Shown one piece after another: positions 1 to 6,261 of a stretch of 6,276 nucleotides of DNA. This DNA comes from JAJYZP01 sp049964535. GTDB lineage: Bacteria; Actinomycetota; Acidimicrobiia; Acidimicrobiales; Acidimicrobiaceae. The stretch lies in NCBI GenBank assembly GCA_049964535.1, contig JBMFXG010000151.1, positions 1 to 6,276 on the forward strand, read 5' to 3'. Below the pieces are notes generated by a model. That model saw nothing but the letters and a program-made list of their open reading frames with translations. It made no database searches and was not told the origin of the DNA. Made by a program: the position numbers and the translations under genes. Positions within the stretch are counted from its first letter, which is position 1. Each line of letters opens with the position of its first letter.

Positions 1-220
1 CCCCCTGAGTTGCCAGGACTCGTAGTCGCCGACCCACCAGAAGCCGAGGTGCTAGGAGTTCCCCCTGAGTTGCCAGGACTCGTAGTCGCCGACCCACCAG
101 AAGCCGAGGTGCTAGGAGTTCCCCCTGAGTTGCCAGGACTCGTAGTCGCCGACCCACCAGAAGCCGAGGTGCTAGGAGTTCCCCCTGAGTTGCCAGGGCC
201 GGTCCTCGCCGACCCGATAG
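1..220. repeat. Perfect 60-bp tandem repeats (3 full copies plus a degenerate copy)
   Basis: Units 1-60, 61-120 and 121-180 are identical base for base. A fourth, older-looking copy at 181-220 matches the first 40 bases of the unit at 32 positions and then diverges. The period is 20 codons, so copy-number change keeps the reading frame of the minus-strand HD-GYP gene. In that frame each unit encodes GTPSTSASGGSATTSPGNSG, while the degenerate unit reads TIGSARTGPGNSGG. The array reaches the window edge and probably continues. Identity including third codon positions indicates recent duplication, slippage or unequal recombination. There are no spacers, so it is not CRISPR. Confidence 0.95.
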
Positions 221-1631
221 TTGTGAAAGACACCGAGCTCTGGTGTGAGCGCGCAGACTGGCTCTGTGAAGAAGGCGTCGTGGATGGAGCCGAGCCGTTG
301 TATTGAGGAAGACTCTCCTGCGATGGAATCGGGGCTTGGTAGCGCACATTCTCCTGCTGTTGGTACGGGGGAAGGGATGTGGTTGATGAGCTGAGAGGAG
401 TTACGGGAGTCGTACTCGACGAAAGCTGGGTCAGATTGCTGGCAGCTGTGAAGACTGCCGTCGTCGTTGCGGCCGCCGCTTTGTTTGCAGGACTTGTTTG
501 TGTTCCAAGGGCGGACGGAGTGACACCGTGAACGAATGAAACGAGCGCCATCGTCTTTCCAATCGTACCGACCACAACTGGTACACTGACAGGAGCGGTC
601 CAACCCAAGAAGGGGATTTGAGCGATCCAAGCCGCTGGTCCTGTCACAAAGCGAAGGCGTCCAAGTGAGATATTGAGGAATGCTCGAACCATGGCTGGGT
701 CAAAGTGTGTCCCGGCGCAGCGGACTACTTCCTCTCGAGCCTCCAAGATGGACATTGGCTTTTTATAGGCTCTGGTGGCGGTCATAACCTCGAAGGCATC
801 TGCTAGCGCGACGACACGTCCTGATATGGAGATTGCGTCCCCGGATAGTCCGAGTGGATATCCCTGTCCGTTCCACTTTTCGTGATGTTCCCACGCAGCG
901 TTTGCGAATGGACCCATCCACTCCAACAGTGGTTCGAGAAGTCGCTTGCCCTCAAAGGGGTGTTTCTTGATCGCCTCCCACTCCTCTGTGGAGGGTGCAC
1001 CTCTTTTGTTTAGGATCTCGGCCGAGACTGCAACCTTGCCAACATCGTGTAGCAGTGCTGCCCACATGAGTTTGTTGCAATCATCTTTCGACAGACCGAG
1101 CTCTTGTCCTATGAGGAGCGCATAGGCCTTGACTCGTTCTGCGTGCCCCCTCGTTCTTCGATCGTGATAGGTGAGCGATGTAACCAGCTCAATAATCCAT
1201 GCTGCCGCCTCCGTAGAGGTTTTGTCGCTTCGACCCGTCAATTCGACATCGCTCACGCGCTCTTCGAGCTGTCGTACGGAGCCAGCGCGCATGGCGGACT
1301 TGAATCGAGATGGTGCTTGGTCTGGAAAGACCATGGTCAACTTGAGGAGAGCCACCAAGGGTAGAAAGCGCCGGGTCTGTCGCTCTACTAGGACCAAAAT
1401 GAGCGTGGAGGAGAGTAGCAACGAGAGTAACCATGCAATCGTTGGTAGCGCGGTTCGAGGCTGATGGATGATGTGACTGAAGACGACGCTGCTGGATACG
1501 GCGCTCGCCAAAGGTAGGAGGTTGAGACAGATACGGAGGAGCTGTGCGCGCTTGGGCTTTGCCGGCCACTCACGTTCCTTGGCACGGTTATCGAGCTCGT
1601 TCACGACCGCTTGATCGAGATTCGTGGTCAT
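1..1631 (-). CDS. Membrane-anchored HD-GYP c-di-GMP phosphodiesterase with Ser/Thr-rich repeat tail (C-terminus beyond window)
   Basis: At least 543 codons are visible and the frame stays open to the window edge, so the stop is missing. The ATG at 1631 is chosen because GGAGGA lies 3 bases upstream and an in-frame TAA precedes it. N-terminal residues 1-30 are basic. Two hydrophobic segments follow (about 31-55 and 62-82), then a linker and an HD-GYP domain at about 150-325. Visible motifs are GHAERV (H163), ALLHDVGK (H195, D196, K199), KHPFEG (H224), HHEKWNGQGYP (H249, H250, GYP 257-259) and ALADAF (D278), followed by GTHFDP. These match the metal-binding and signature residues of the family, which hydrolyses cyclic di-GMP to pGpG or GMP. 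Two positions differ from the usual consensus: N254 for Asp, and E281 where Asp is common. Residues about 333-368 are hydrophobic again. From about 372 onward the protein is Ser/Thr/Pro/Gln/Gly-rich and ends in 20-residue repeats. The domain assignment is firm. Catalytic activity and the external placement of the tail are inferred. Confidence 0.9.
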   Translation of the reverse strand, partial: MTTNLDQAVVNELDNRAKEREWPAKPKRAQLLRICLNLLPLASAVSSSVVFSHIIHQPRTALPTIAWLLSLLLSSTLILVLVERQTRRFLPLVALLKLTMVFPDQAPSRFKSAMRAGSVRQLEERVSDVELTGRSDKTSTEAAAWIIELVTSLTYHDRRTRGHAERVKAYALLIGQELGLSKDDCNKLMWAALLHDVGKVAVSAEILNKRGAPSTEEWEAIKKHPFEGKRLLEPLLEWMGPFANAAWEHHEKWNGQGYPLGLSGDAISISGRVVALADAFEVMTATRAYKKPMSILEAREEVVRCAGTHFDPAMVRAFLNISLGRLRFVTGPAAWIAQIPFLGWTAPVSVPVVVGTIGKTMALVSFVHGVTPSALGTQTSPANKAAAATTTAVFTAASNLTQLSSSTTPVTPLSSSTTSLPPYQQQENVRYQAPIPSQESLPQYNGSAPSTTPSSQSQSARSHQSSVSFTTIGSARTGPGNSGGTPSTSASGGSATTSPGNSGGTPSTSASGGSATTSPGNSGGTPSTSASGGSATTSPGNSG

Positions 1632-1634
1632 GCG

Positions 1635-1640
1635 TCCTCC
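1635..1640 (-). promoter_or_regulatory. Ribosome binding site of the HD-GYP gene
   Basis: Read on the minus strand this is GGAGGA, three bases before the ATG at 1631 (four from the GGAGG core). The spacing is short but acceptable. It is the only strong Shine-Dalgarno near the start of this frame and fixes the start choice. Confidence 0.75.
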
Positions 1641-1675
1641 GGTCGTTACTTCTTCAATGCGTAGTGGTTACGTCC

Positions 1676-1695
1676 AGTGAAATCACTATATGTGA
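1676..1695. promoter_or_regulatory. Overlapping inverted repeats, candidate operator
   Basis: The plus strand reads AGTGA-AA-TCACT (1676-1687), a perfect 5-bp inverted repeat with a 2-base centre. Overlapping it is TCAC-TATAT-GTGA (1683-1695). Three alternating GTGA/TCAC half-sites thus sit on and just downstream of the candidate -10 box of the HD-GYP gene, where a bound dimeric regulator could block transcription. No particular regulator can be named from this. The half-sites recall CRP/FNR-type GTGA elements, but the spacing does not match. Confidence 0.3.
1685..1690 (-). promoter_or_regulatory. Candidate -10 box (TATAGT) for the HD-GYP gene
   Basis: On the minus strand TATAGT (5 of 6 to TATAAT) lies about 54 bases upstream of the ATG at 1631. 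The best -35 is weak: TCGATC at 1707-1712, 3 of 6 to TTGACA, with a 16-base spacer. The box is embedded in small inverted repeats, which would suit a repressor or activator site. This rests on sequence resemblance only. Confidence 0.3.
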
Positions 1696-1953
1696 CTTTT
1701 ACCGATGATCGACACTTTGAGTGAGATACTTGAGAGTTGTTATGGGGCGTGACTAGGCTGAATGGCTGCCTGCGCTGGCTCGGTTCTCGTTTGGTGGCTT
1801 AGCGGACCACTTCCGAAGAGGCGACCATGGTGCAGAGAGTGTCGGTATCGAGAACGACTTCTGGCAGGAGCGCGACTTGGGCAAAGCGAGATCGGAGCGG
1901 TGGATCAGACGGGTCGAGTGGTAGTCGGGCTCTTGAGGATCCAGCTTGGTTAA

Positions 1954-1981
1954 GTTAGATGAGAGGATCTTCCAATATAAC
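1954..1981 (+). promoter_or_regulatory. Weak candidate promoter for the S53 peptidase gene
   Basis: TATAAC at 1976-1981 matches 5 of 6 of the -10 consensus. GTTAGA at 1954-1959, 16 bases upstream, matches 3 of 6 of TTGACA. If used, it would give a 5' leader of roughly 165 bases before the GTG start at 2153. No better pair is seen closer to the gene. Confidence 0.25.
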
Positions 1982-2140
1982 GAGGGTGAGCGTAGGTCAT
2001 GAATGGGGGTCAAGTGGATCTGCTACTCCACATCCTTAGGCCAATCTGACGAGTCATCTGACGTTGCGATCCGCCTTGTGGATGCGATTATCACAGTAGA
2101 GGTAGCGCTGCATGATGTATCGTCGGCGCAACAACGTAGA

Positions 2141-2146
2141 GGAGGA
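2141..2146 (+). promoter_or_regulatory. Ribosome binding site deciding the GTG start of the S53 peptidase
   Basis: GGAGGA lies 6 bases before GTG 2153 and 9 before the next in-frame GTG at 2156. The in-frame ATG at 2003 has no comparable site. Starting here leaves about 38 residues before the conserved TVVLRR strand of the propeptide, similar to kumamolisin precursors. Confidence 0.65.
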
Positions 2147-2152
2147 CGAGGA

Positions 2153-3691
2153 GTGGTGAGTTCTCAAGCGCGCAACGTAAGAGAGCTTGTGGGTAGCTCT
2201 CAGCATCATGCAGCAGATGCAGTATCGATCGGTGATACCGATAACACCCAGATAGTCTCTGCGACAGTAGTTCTCCGTCGGGCAGACGGAACTCGCGATG
2301 ATGCAGTTCGTTCCCTTGCTTCTCGTGAGGAGAAGGCGGAGTTACTTGCAGCAAGTGATGATGATATCGAGAGCGTTTGTTCGTTTCTTGAAGCGAATAA
2401 GTTGGTGGTCGATCGTGTCGATAGGTACGCGCGCTCGGTTCGATGTCATGGATCGGTGGGTGACGTGAACCGCGCTTTTGGCACGACGCTTGAACACTTT
2501 GTGCACGGCGACGAGGAGTATCGCAGCTATCGAGGAGCACTCTCGGTCGATGTAGGACTCGAAACGAAGATCGTTGCGATTGTGGGACTCGACGACAGAG
2601 TACGTGCGCGTCCCTCTTTTCGTCCGCACACTGGCCTGGGCGTGAGTTACACCCCCCGGCAGGTAGCGGATGCGTATGGATTCTCAACTCAGTTGCAAGG
2701 TAACGGGGAGACGGTTGCCGTCATTGAGCTTGGTGGCGGGTACCAAGAAACAGACCTGCAAGCGTACTTCGCTGGACAAGGAATTACCCTGCCGGTGGTG
2801 GAGAGTGTCTCGATCGACGGCGCAAGCAATGCGCCGACCGGTAACCCTACCTCTGCCGATGGAGAAGTGATGCTCGACCTCGAGGTTCTTGGCTCGATCG
2901 TCCCGCTCGCAACGCTCGTGGTCTACTTTGCTCCTAACACGGACCAAGGATTTATCAATGCGATTGCTGGCGCCGTACACGATCGTGTTCACAATGCCTC
3001 GGTCGTGTCGATCTCGTGGGGTGGACCGGAGTCGAGCTATAGTTCAAGCACGGTTGCGGCCTTCGAAGCGATTCTGCACGATGCGACGCTTCTTGATATC
3101 TCGGTCTGCGTTGCGGCAGGAGACGGAGGATCGGCCGATGGGATCAACGATGGACTTGCCCACGTTGACTACCCTGCAGCCAGTCCTTCGGTGCTCGCGT
3201 GCGGCGGTACTCGACTGACCTTGTCCGGATCGGCGATTGCGAGTGAGGTCGTCTGGAACGATCTTCCTCAAGGGGGCGCAACGGGAGGTGGAATTAGTGC
3301 AATTTTTCCCGTTCCAACTTGGCAAGCGAGTGTGGAGGTACAGGGTTCGAGCAACCCTCCACACGGTCGAGGACGAGGAGTCCCTGACGTGAGCGGGGAT
3401 GCTGATCCACAGACGGGATACGACGTGCGAGTTGACGGTACCGCAACAGTCTTTGGAGGAACGAGCGCCGTTGCCCCGTTGTGGGCCGCGCTGCTCACGC
3501 AGATCAATGAGAAGCGGGGTACTCCAGTAGGTTTCGTCAACCCTTTGCTCTACCAGTCATTCAGCGGAGATCTCCGAGACATTACGCAAGGAAACAATGG
3601 CGCCTATCAAGCGTCGGTTGGATGGGATCCTTGCACCGGTCTGGGCAGTCCAAATGCCACGAAGCTATTGGCCGCCTTCGCTGGAACGTGA
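2153..3691 (+). CDS. S53 family serine-carboxyl peptidase (pro-kumamolisin type)
   Basis: The 512-residue product closely resembles kumamolisin precursors along its whole length. Residues about 38-150 form the propeptide fold (TVVLRR at 39-43, then VNRAFGTTLEHF near 105-116). The catalytic domain begins near GVSYTPRQVADAYGF, about residue 163. Residues are numbered from GTG 2153. The Glu-Asp-Ser set is visible as E238 and D242 (DGEVMLDLEV) and S438 (GGTSAVAPL). The oxyanion Asp is D324 (AAGDGGSADG). The proton-relay residues E192 (ELGGGY) and W289 (SISWGGPE) are present. The C-terminal calcium site shows D476-I477 and D492 in GWDPCTGLG. Family members are acid-active endopeptidases that self-cleave the propeptide, giving a mature form of about 350 residues here. 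No Sec or Tat signal peptide is seen from either possible start, as in kumamolisin itself, so the export route is unclear. The gene stands alone, divergent from the HD-GYP gene and convergent with the EAL gene. Confidence 0.95.
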   Translation: MVSSQARNVRELVGSSQHHAADAVSIGDTDNTQIVSATVVLRRADGTRDDAVRSLASREEKAELLAASDDDIESVCSFLEANKLVVDRVDRYARSVRCHGSVGDVNRAFGTTLEHFVHGDEEYRSYRGALSVDVGLETKIVAIVGLDDRVRARPSFRPHTGLGVSYTPRQVADAYGFSTQLQGNGETVAVIELGGGYQETDLQAYFAGQGITLPVVESVSIDGASNAPTGNPTSADGEVMLDLEVLGSIVPLATLVVYFAPNTDQGFINAIAGAVHDRVHNASVVSISWGGPESSYSSSTVAAFEAILHDATLLDISVCVAAGDGGSADGINDGLAHVDYPAASPSVLACGGTRLTLSGSAIASEVVWNDLPQGGATGGGISAIFPVPTWQASVEVQGSSNPPHGRGRGVPDVSGDADPQTGYDVRVDGTATVFGGTSAVAPLWAALLTQINEKRGTPVGFVNPLLYQSFSGDLRDITQGNNGAYQASVGWDPCTGLGSPNATKLLAAFAGT

Positions 3692-3887
3692 TTGATCCGT
3701 GGTCGAAATTTCGGTCGCTCGCGTGTGAGGGGTGGGGCATTTGATGGTGAGGGGCTCAGTGGGTTTGTAAGCCCTCGAGGTGGTAGGACCCTCTTCTGGC
3801 GCGTCCGTGGAGGAGATTATCGTTCTTCGAAGGTTGATCTCTTTCTCTTTAGGATCTGAGTTGAGTCTGGAGGTGACGGACGAGCAC
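3692..3887. other. Convergent intergenic gap
   Basis: This is the roughly 200 bases between the two stop codons. It holds a perfect 10-bp palindrome CGAAATTTCG (3704-3713). It also holds an imperfect hairpin at 3749-3776 (GAGGG-G-CT pairing with AGCCCTC, seven pairs, one bulged G, 13-base loop). Neither is followed by a T-tract on either strand, so no classical intrinsic terminator can be claimed. A Rho-dependent or otherwise non-canonical end of transcription is possible. Confidence 0.5.
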
Positions 3888-5891
3888 TCACTCTTGAACT
3901 GCGATTGCGTTGTGCAGGGTGGCAACCTCGTTGGTAAAGGTGGTTCCGGTTCCGGTGGTTCGCAGCAACGTCACCACGTGATGGAGTCTGGGCCGACTTC
4001 GTTCTGTGACGAGGTGACGCAGGTTGTCGATGAGCGATCCCGACAGGTCCTCGAGGAGTATCGGGTTAGACAAGATATCGTGCTCAGCGGAGATGACGTT
4101 GACGTGCAATACCCAGCGGCGTAAGTAAGCGAGCCCTCCAGTCACAGTTTTGGGTGGTCCGTTGAGAACGCTGTGCGGGCGCTCCCACCGTTGTGCGAGA
4201 ATTCGATCCCGGCGCAGTGGGCGGGCAAGCCCAAAACCCTGGCCGTAGTCGGCACCGAGGATCGTTACCATCTCGATGAGGTCGTCATTCTCGAGACCCT
4301 CGACGGTCGATATCATGTCTAGGCCTTTGATGAGGTCACAGAGGTGATGGATAAGGTTGAGGCCGTGATGGTCTCCGGAGACCTTGACAAGGGTCTGGTC
4401 GATTTTGACCTCGTCGAATCCGAGCTGCGCGAGGAGGTAGAGAGAGCTATAGCCCGAGCCGAGGTCGTCCTGAGCAAAGCGGACTCCGAGATCTCCCAGG
4501 CTACCCATCGTTGCAGCGGCCTTATGGAGATTGTGGAGCTCCTCTTCTTCGGTCAACTCGAGTGTGATGCGCCACGGTTCAATTCGGGATTCAGCGAACG
4601 CACTGATGAGTTCGGTTTCGTAGCGTTGGTCTGTCAGACCCTGTGGCGGTAGGTTGAGCGAGATCTGACACTGCGGGAGATTTGGTGCCAGCTGCTCAAT
4701 GGTACGCATAGCCTGGTGGACCCCTGCCTGAAAGAGCAGAAAAAGCTCCTCCTCGCCGAGGGATCCGAGGAACTCATTCGGTGCGATGAGGTCTCCATCG
4801 CCGCTCCTGAGTCGTGCAAGGGCCTCAAACTTATGAGCAGATCCCGTCTTCAGGTCGATGATTGGCTGGTACACCATCTCGATAGCTCCGATGCGTATGA
4901 GTTCACGGTAGTGGTAACGGGCCGAGTACATCAGAACACTGCCGACACCGAGTTGCTCGAGCGTCTCGCCAAGGACTCGAGAGAGGTGGATGAGTGAGTG
5001 GTTGCGTTGAGGGTGATTGAAGTAACCATACCAATTGGAGTAGAGCGATATGAGGGCCAATGGCTCCCCTGCAAAGCTCATGATTGGTAGTGCCATCGTT
5101 GAGCGAATGCCGATGGAGGTGTAGGGAGCGCTCCAAGGTGCCATGGTGTCGTCTTCAAGAATTGATGCGGAGTACTGGGCGACCCCGGCTCTCCATGCTC
5201 GTCCTGCAGGGCCCAAACCTGAGATCTGTTCAGATGAGGTCGAGACCGGTGGCAGATCTAATGTGCCTCCGTTGGTGAGGTAGCGGTGGAGTTCGTCACC
5301 GCCGAGAAACTCGTAGCGGAAGATACCCTCTTCGTCGGGACGGACGAAGGCGACGCTCAGAATTCCTTCTATTGCCGTCAGAATGGACAACGTCGTGGTG
5401 ATGAGGTCTGCGAGCGTGGTTGAGGAGCGACCGACCTCGAAGATTGCGTCGACTCCCGAGTGGAGCGCAGTGGAGATTGTGTCCTCTTGTCGGAACATGG
5501 TGTCGTAAAGCTTTCCGAGCACTCGCATGACCGCCAGATACTCTTCGGGGTTCAGCGGTGGTGCGTGCGTGAGGTCAATGTCAATCTCTCGCCGAGATAT
5601 CTTTGAGAGGAGCGACCAGATATCTCGAGAGGAGTACCCGAGAGCGAAGAGAGGTGTGACAATACCGGAGAGAGCCTGGGGCTCTGCTCTCTCGTTGGCG
5701 AGGCTGACGAGTTGGTTTACCAGACCGTTGAGGACGATCGTCCGGTCACGCTCGTCGTTCCCAGTCGGATCGGTCGGTGCGGTGACACCGATGACTCGGG
5801 CGCGTCGTGACTCGAGATGGCGTAGAAGGCGGAGAGCGATGAGAGATGTACGTGGAGTTCGAACATCTTGTCCATCGTCTCTTTCCGTCAT
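3888..5891 (-). CDS. GAF-EAL domain cyclic di-GMP phosphodiesterase
   Basis: The 667-residue protein has no membrane segment or signal peptide, so it is probably cytosolic. Residues 1-134 form an unassigned, mostly helical region. Residues about 135-315 look like a GAF sensor domain (GLGPAGRAWRAG at 225-236, then GIRSTMALPIMSFAGEPLAL). The EAL domain spans about 326-570. Its active-site residues are all present: YQPI (341-344), E356 of FEAL, N413, E445 of ELTE, D475-D476 (DDLGSGYSSL), K496 of VKID, E531 and E534 of VEGLE, and Q551 of QGF. Together these predict hydrolysis of c-di-GMP to pGpG. The usual DDFG loop reads DDLG here. No GGDEF domain is fused. Residues 571-667 form a C-terminal extension with seven histidines that I do not recognise. 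The ATG at 5891 is the only start before the upstream in-frame TAA, although its ribosome site is weak (AAGG, about 11 bases away). GAF ligand and output process are unknown. Confidence 0.92.
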   Translation of the reverse strand: MTERDDGQDVRTPRTSLIALRLLRHLESRRARVIGVTAPTDPTGNDERDRTIVLNGLVNQLVSLANERAEPQALSGIVTPLFALGYSSRDIWSLLSKISRREIDIDLTHAPPLNPEEYLAVMRVLGKLYDTMFRQEDTISTALHSGVDAIFEVGRSSTTLADLITTTLSILTAIEGILSVAFVRPDEEGIFRYEFLGGDELHRYLTNGGTLDLPPVSTSSEQISGLGPAGRAWRAGVAQYSASILEDDTMAPWSAPYTSIGIRSTMALPIMSFAGEPLALISLYSNWYGYFNHPQRNHSLIHLSRVLGETLEQLGVGSVLMYSARYHYRELIRIGAIEMVYQPIIDLKTGSAHKFEALARLRSGDGDLIAPNEFLGSLGEEELFLLFQAGVHQAMRTIEQLAPNLPQCQISLNLPPQGLTDQRYETELISAFAESRIEPWRITLELTEEEELHNLHKAAATMGSLGDLGVRFAQDDLGSGYSSLYLLAQLGFDEVKIDQTLVKVSGDHHGLNLIHHLCDLIKGLDMISTVEGLENDDLIEMVTILGADYGQGFGLARPLRRDRILAQRWERPHSVLNGPPKTVTGGLAYLRRWVLHVNVISAEHDILSNPILLEDLSGSLIDNLRHLVTERSRPRLHHVVTLLRTTGTGTTFTNEVATLHNAIAVQE

Positions 5892-6261
5892 TGCAAGAGG
5901 TGCCTTCCTCGTGATGCATCGAACATACTCAGCACCTTATCGCGCGGAGCGTGTCTATGTGGTGGCGTTATTGATCCTTTTGTTGCGTTTCGCTCACTTT
6001 TCTGAGATAGGTCGGATCTGGTTGTATGAAGAGGGGGATTGAGTGCATGCCGTTAGCGCATGAGCTTGTGCGCCACTACGCTTGATCGAGTGTGTTCCGG
6101 TCGTGGAGTGCAGTTCGGTATGCTGGTGCGGACTGCGAATCGATCGGGCAGAGTGGATCACCAGAGCCAGGTTTTTCAGCCGGTGATGAGGGATCGGCAG
6201 TCTTCTATGCCGGTTCGAGAATTCGAAGTTTGCGTGTGATACGCGTCATCAAGGGGTTTTC
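5892..6261. other. Region without a convincing gene upstream of the EAL gene
   Basis: This region should carry the promoter of the minus-strand EAL gene and of the plus-strand gene that appears to start at 6262. I see no good -35/-10 pair for either. It contains small inverted repeats: GCGCAT/GTGCGC at 6056-6073 with a 6-base loop (one G-T pair), and TTCGA-GAAT-TCGAA at 6214-6227. A 43-codon plus-strand frame (5914-6042) encodes a peptide with a short hydrophobic core but has a poorly placed ribosome site. No tRNA or known RNA element is recognisable. Confidence 0.5.
6251..6256 (+). promoter_or_regulatory. Ribosome binding site of the edge gene
   Basis: AAGGGG lies 5 bases upstream of the ATG at 6262, an optimal arrangement. 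It is the main support for a gene beginning there. Confidence 0.45.

Larger units (their letters stand above)
1632..2152. other. Divergent intergenic region between the HD-GYP and S53 peptidase genes
   Basis: About 520 bases separate the two divergent starts. Short open frames occur on both strands (for example 1753-2013 minus and 1762-1953 plus), but neither has a good ribosome site or a recognisable protein. The frame of the peptidase is also open back to an ATG at 2003. The 50 extra codons this would add do not resemble a signal peptide or propeptide, and that ATG lacks a well-placed Shine-Dalgarno. The AT-richer stretches at 1676-1700 and 1950-1985 are the likeliest promoter zones. I found no riboswitch motif, including no convincing c-di-GMP (GEMM) aptamer core. 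Confidence 0.6.

Noticed and set aside
1..180. CRISPR array
   Set aside because: The units are directly contiguous with no unique spacers, and they lie in frame in a coding region.
10..306. Plus-strand frame with a repeated PELPGLVVADPPEAEVLGV-like peptide
   Set aside because: It is the antisense reading of the 60-bp repeats. The minus-strand frame continues unbroken from a clear HD-GYP domain and explains the repeats. The plus frame begins with TTG inside the repeat.
172..630. Minus-strand 152-codon frame overlapping the HD-GYP tail
   Set aside because: It is an out-of-frame shadow of the HD-GYP gene, whose own frame continues through the same region to the edge.
1753..2013. Short open frames on both strands between the HD-GYP and peptidase genes
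   Set aside because: There is no good ribosome site, no recognisable motif, and compositions unlike the neighbouring genes.
1999..2049. 16-codon leader-like frame upstream of the peptidase
   Set aside because: It has no strong Shine-Dalgarno, no codon-run or attenuator structure around it, and is short enough to be chance.
3749..3776. Hairpin as an intrinsic terminator between the convergent genes
   Set aside because: The stem is bulged, the loop is 13 bases, and no T-run follows on either strand.
3780..4124. Plus-strand frame over the 3' end of the EAL gene
   Set aside because: It lies antisense to the well-supported EAL protein and shows no recognisable domain. The same applies to the other plus-strand frames between 4344 and 5900.
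6200..6235. tRNA-like T-arm (GGTTCGAGAAT)
   Set aside because: The flanking bases do not form a 5-bp T-stem, and no D-arm, anticodon arm or acceptor pairing is found.
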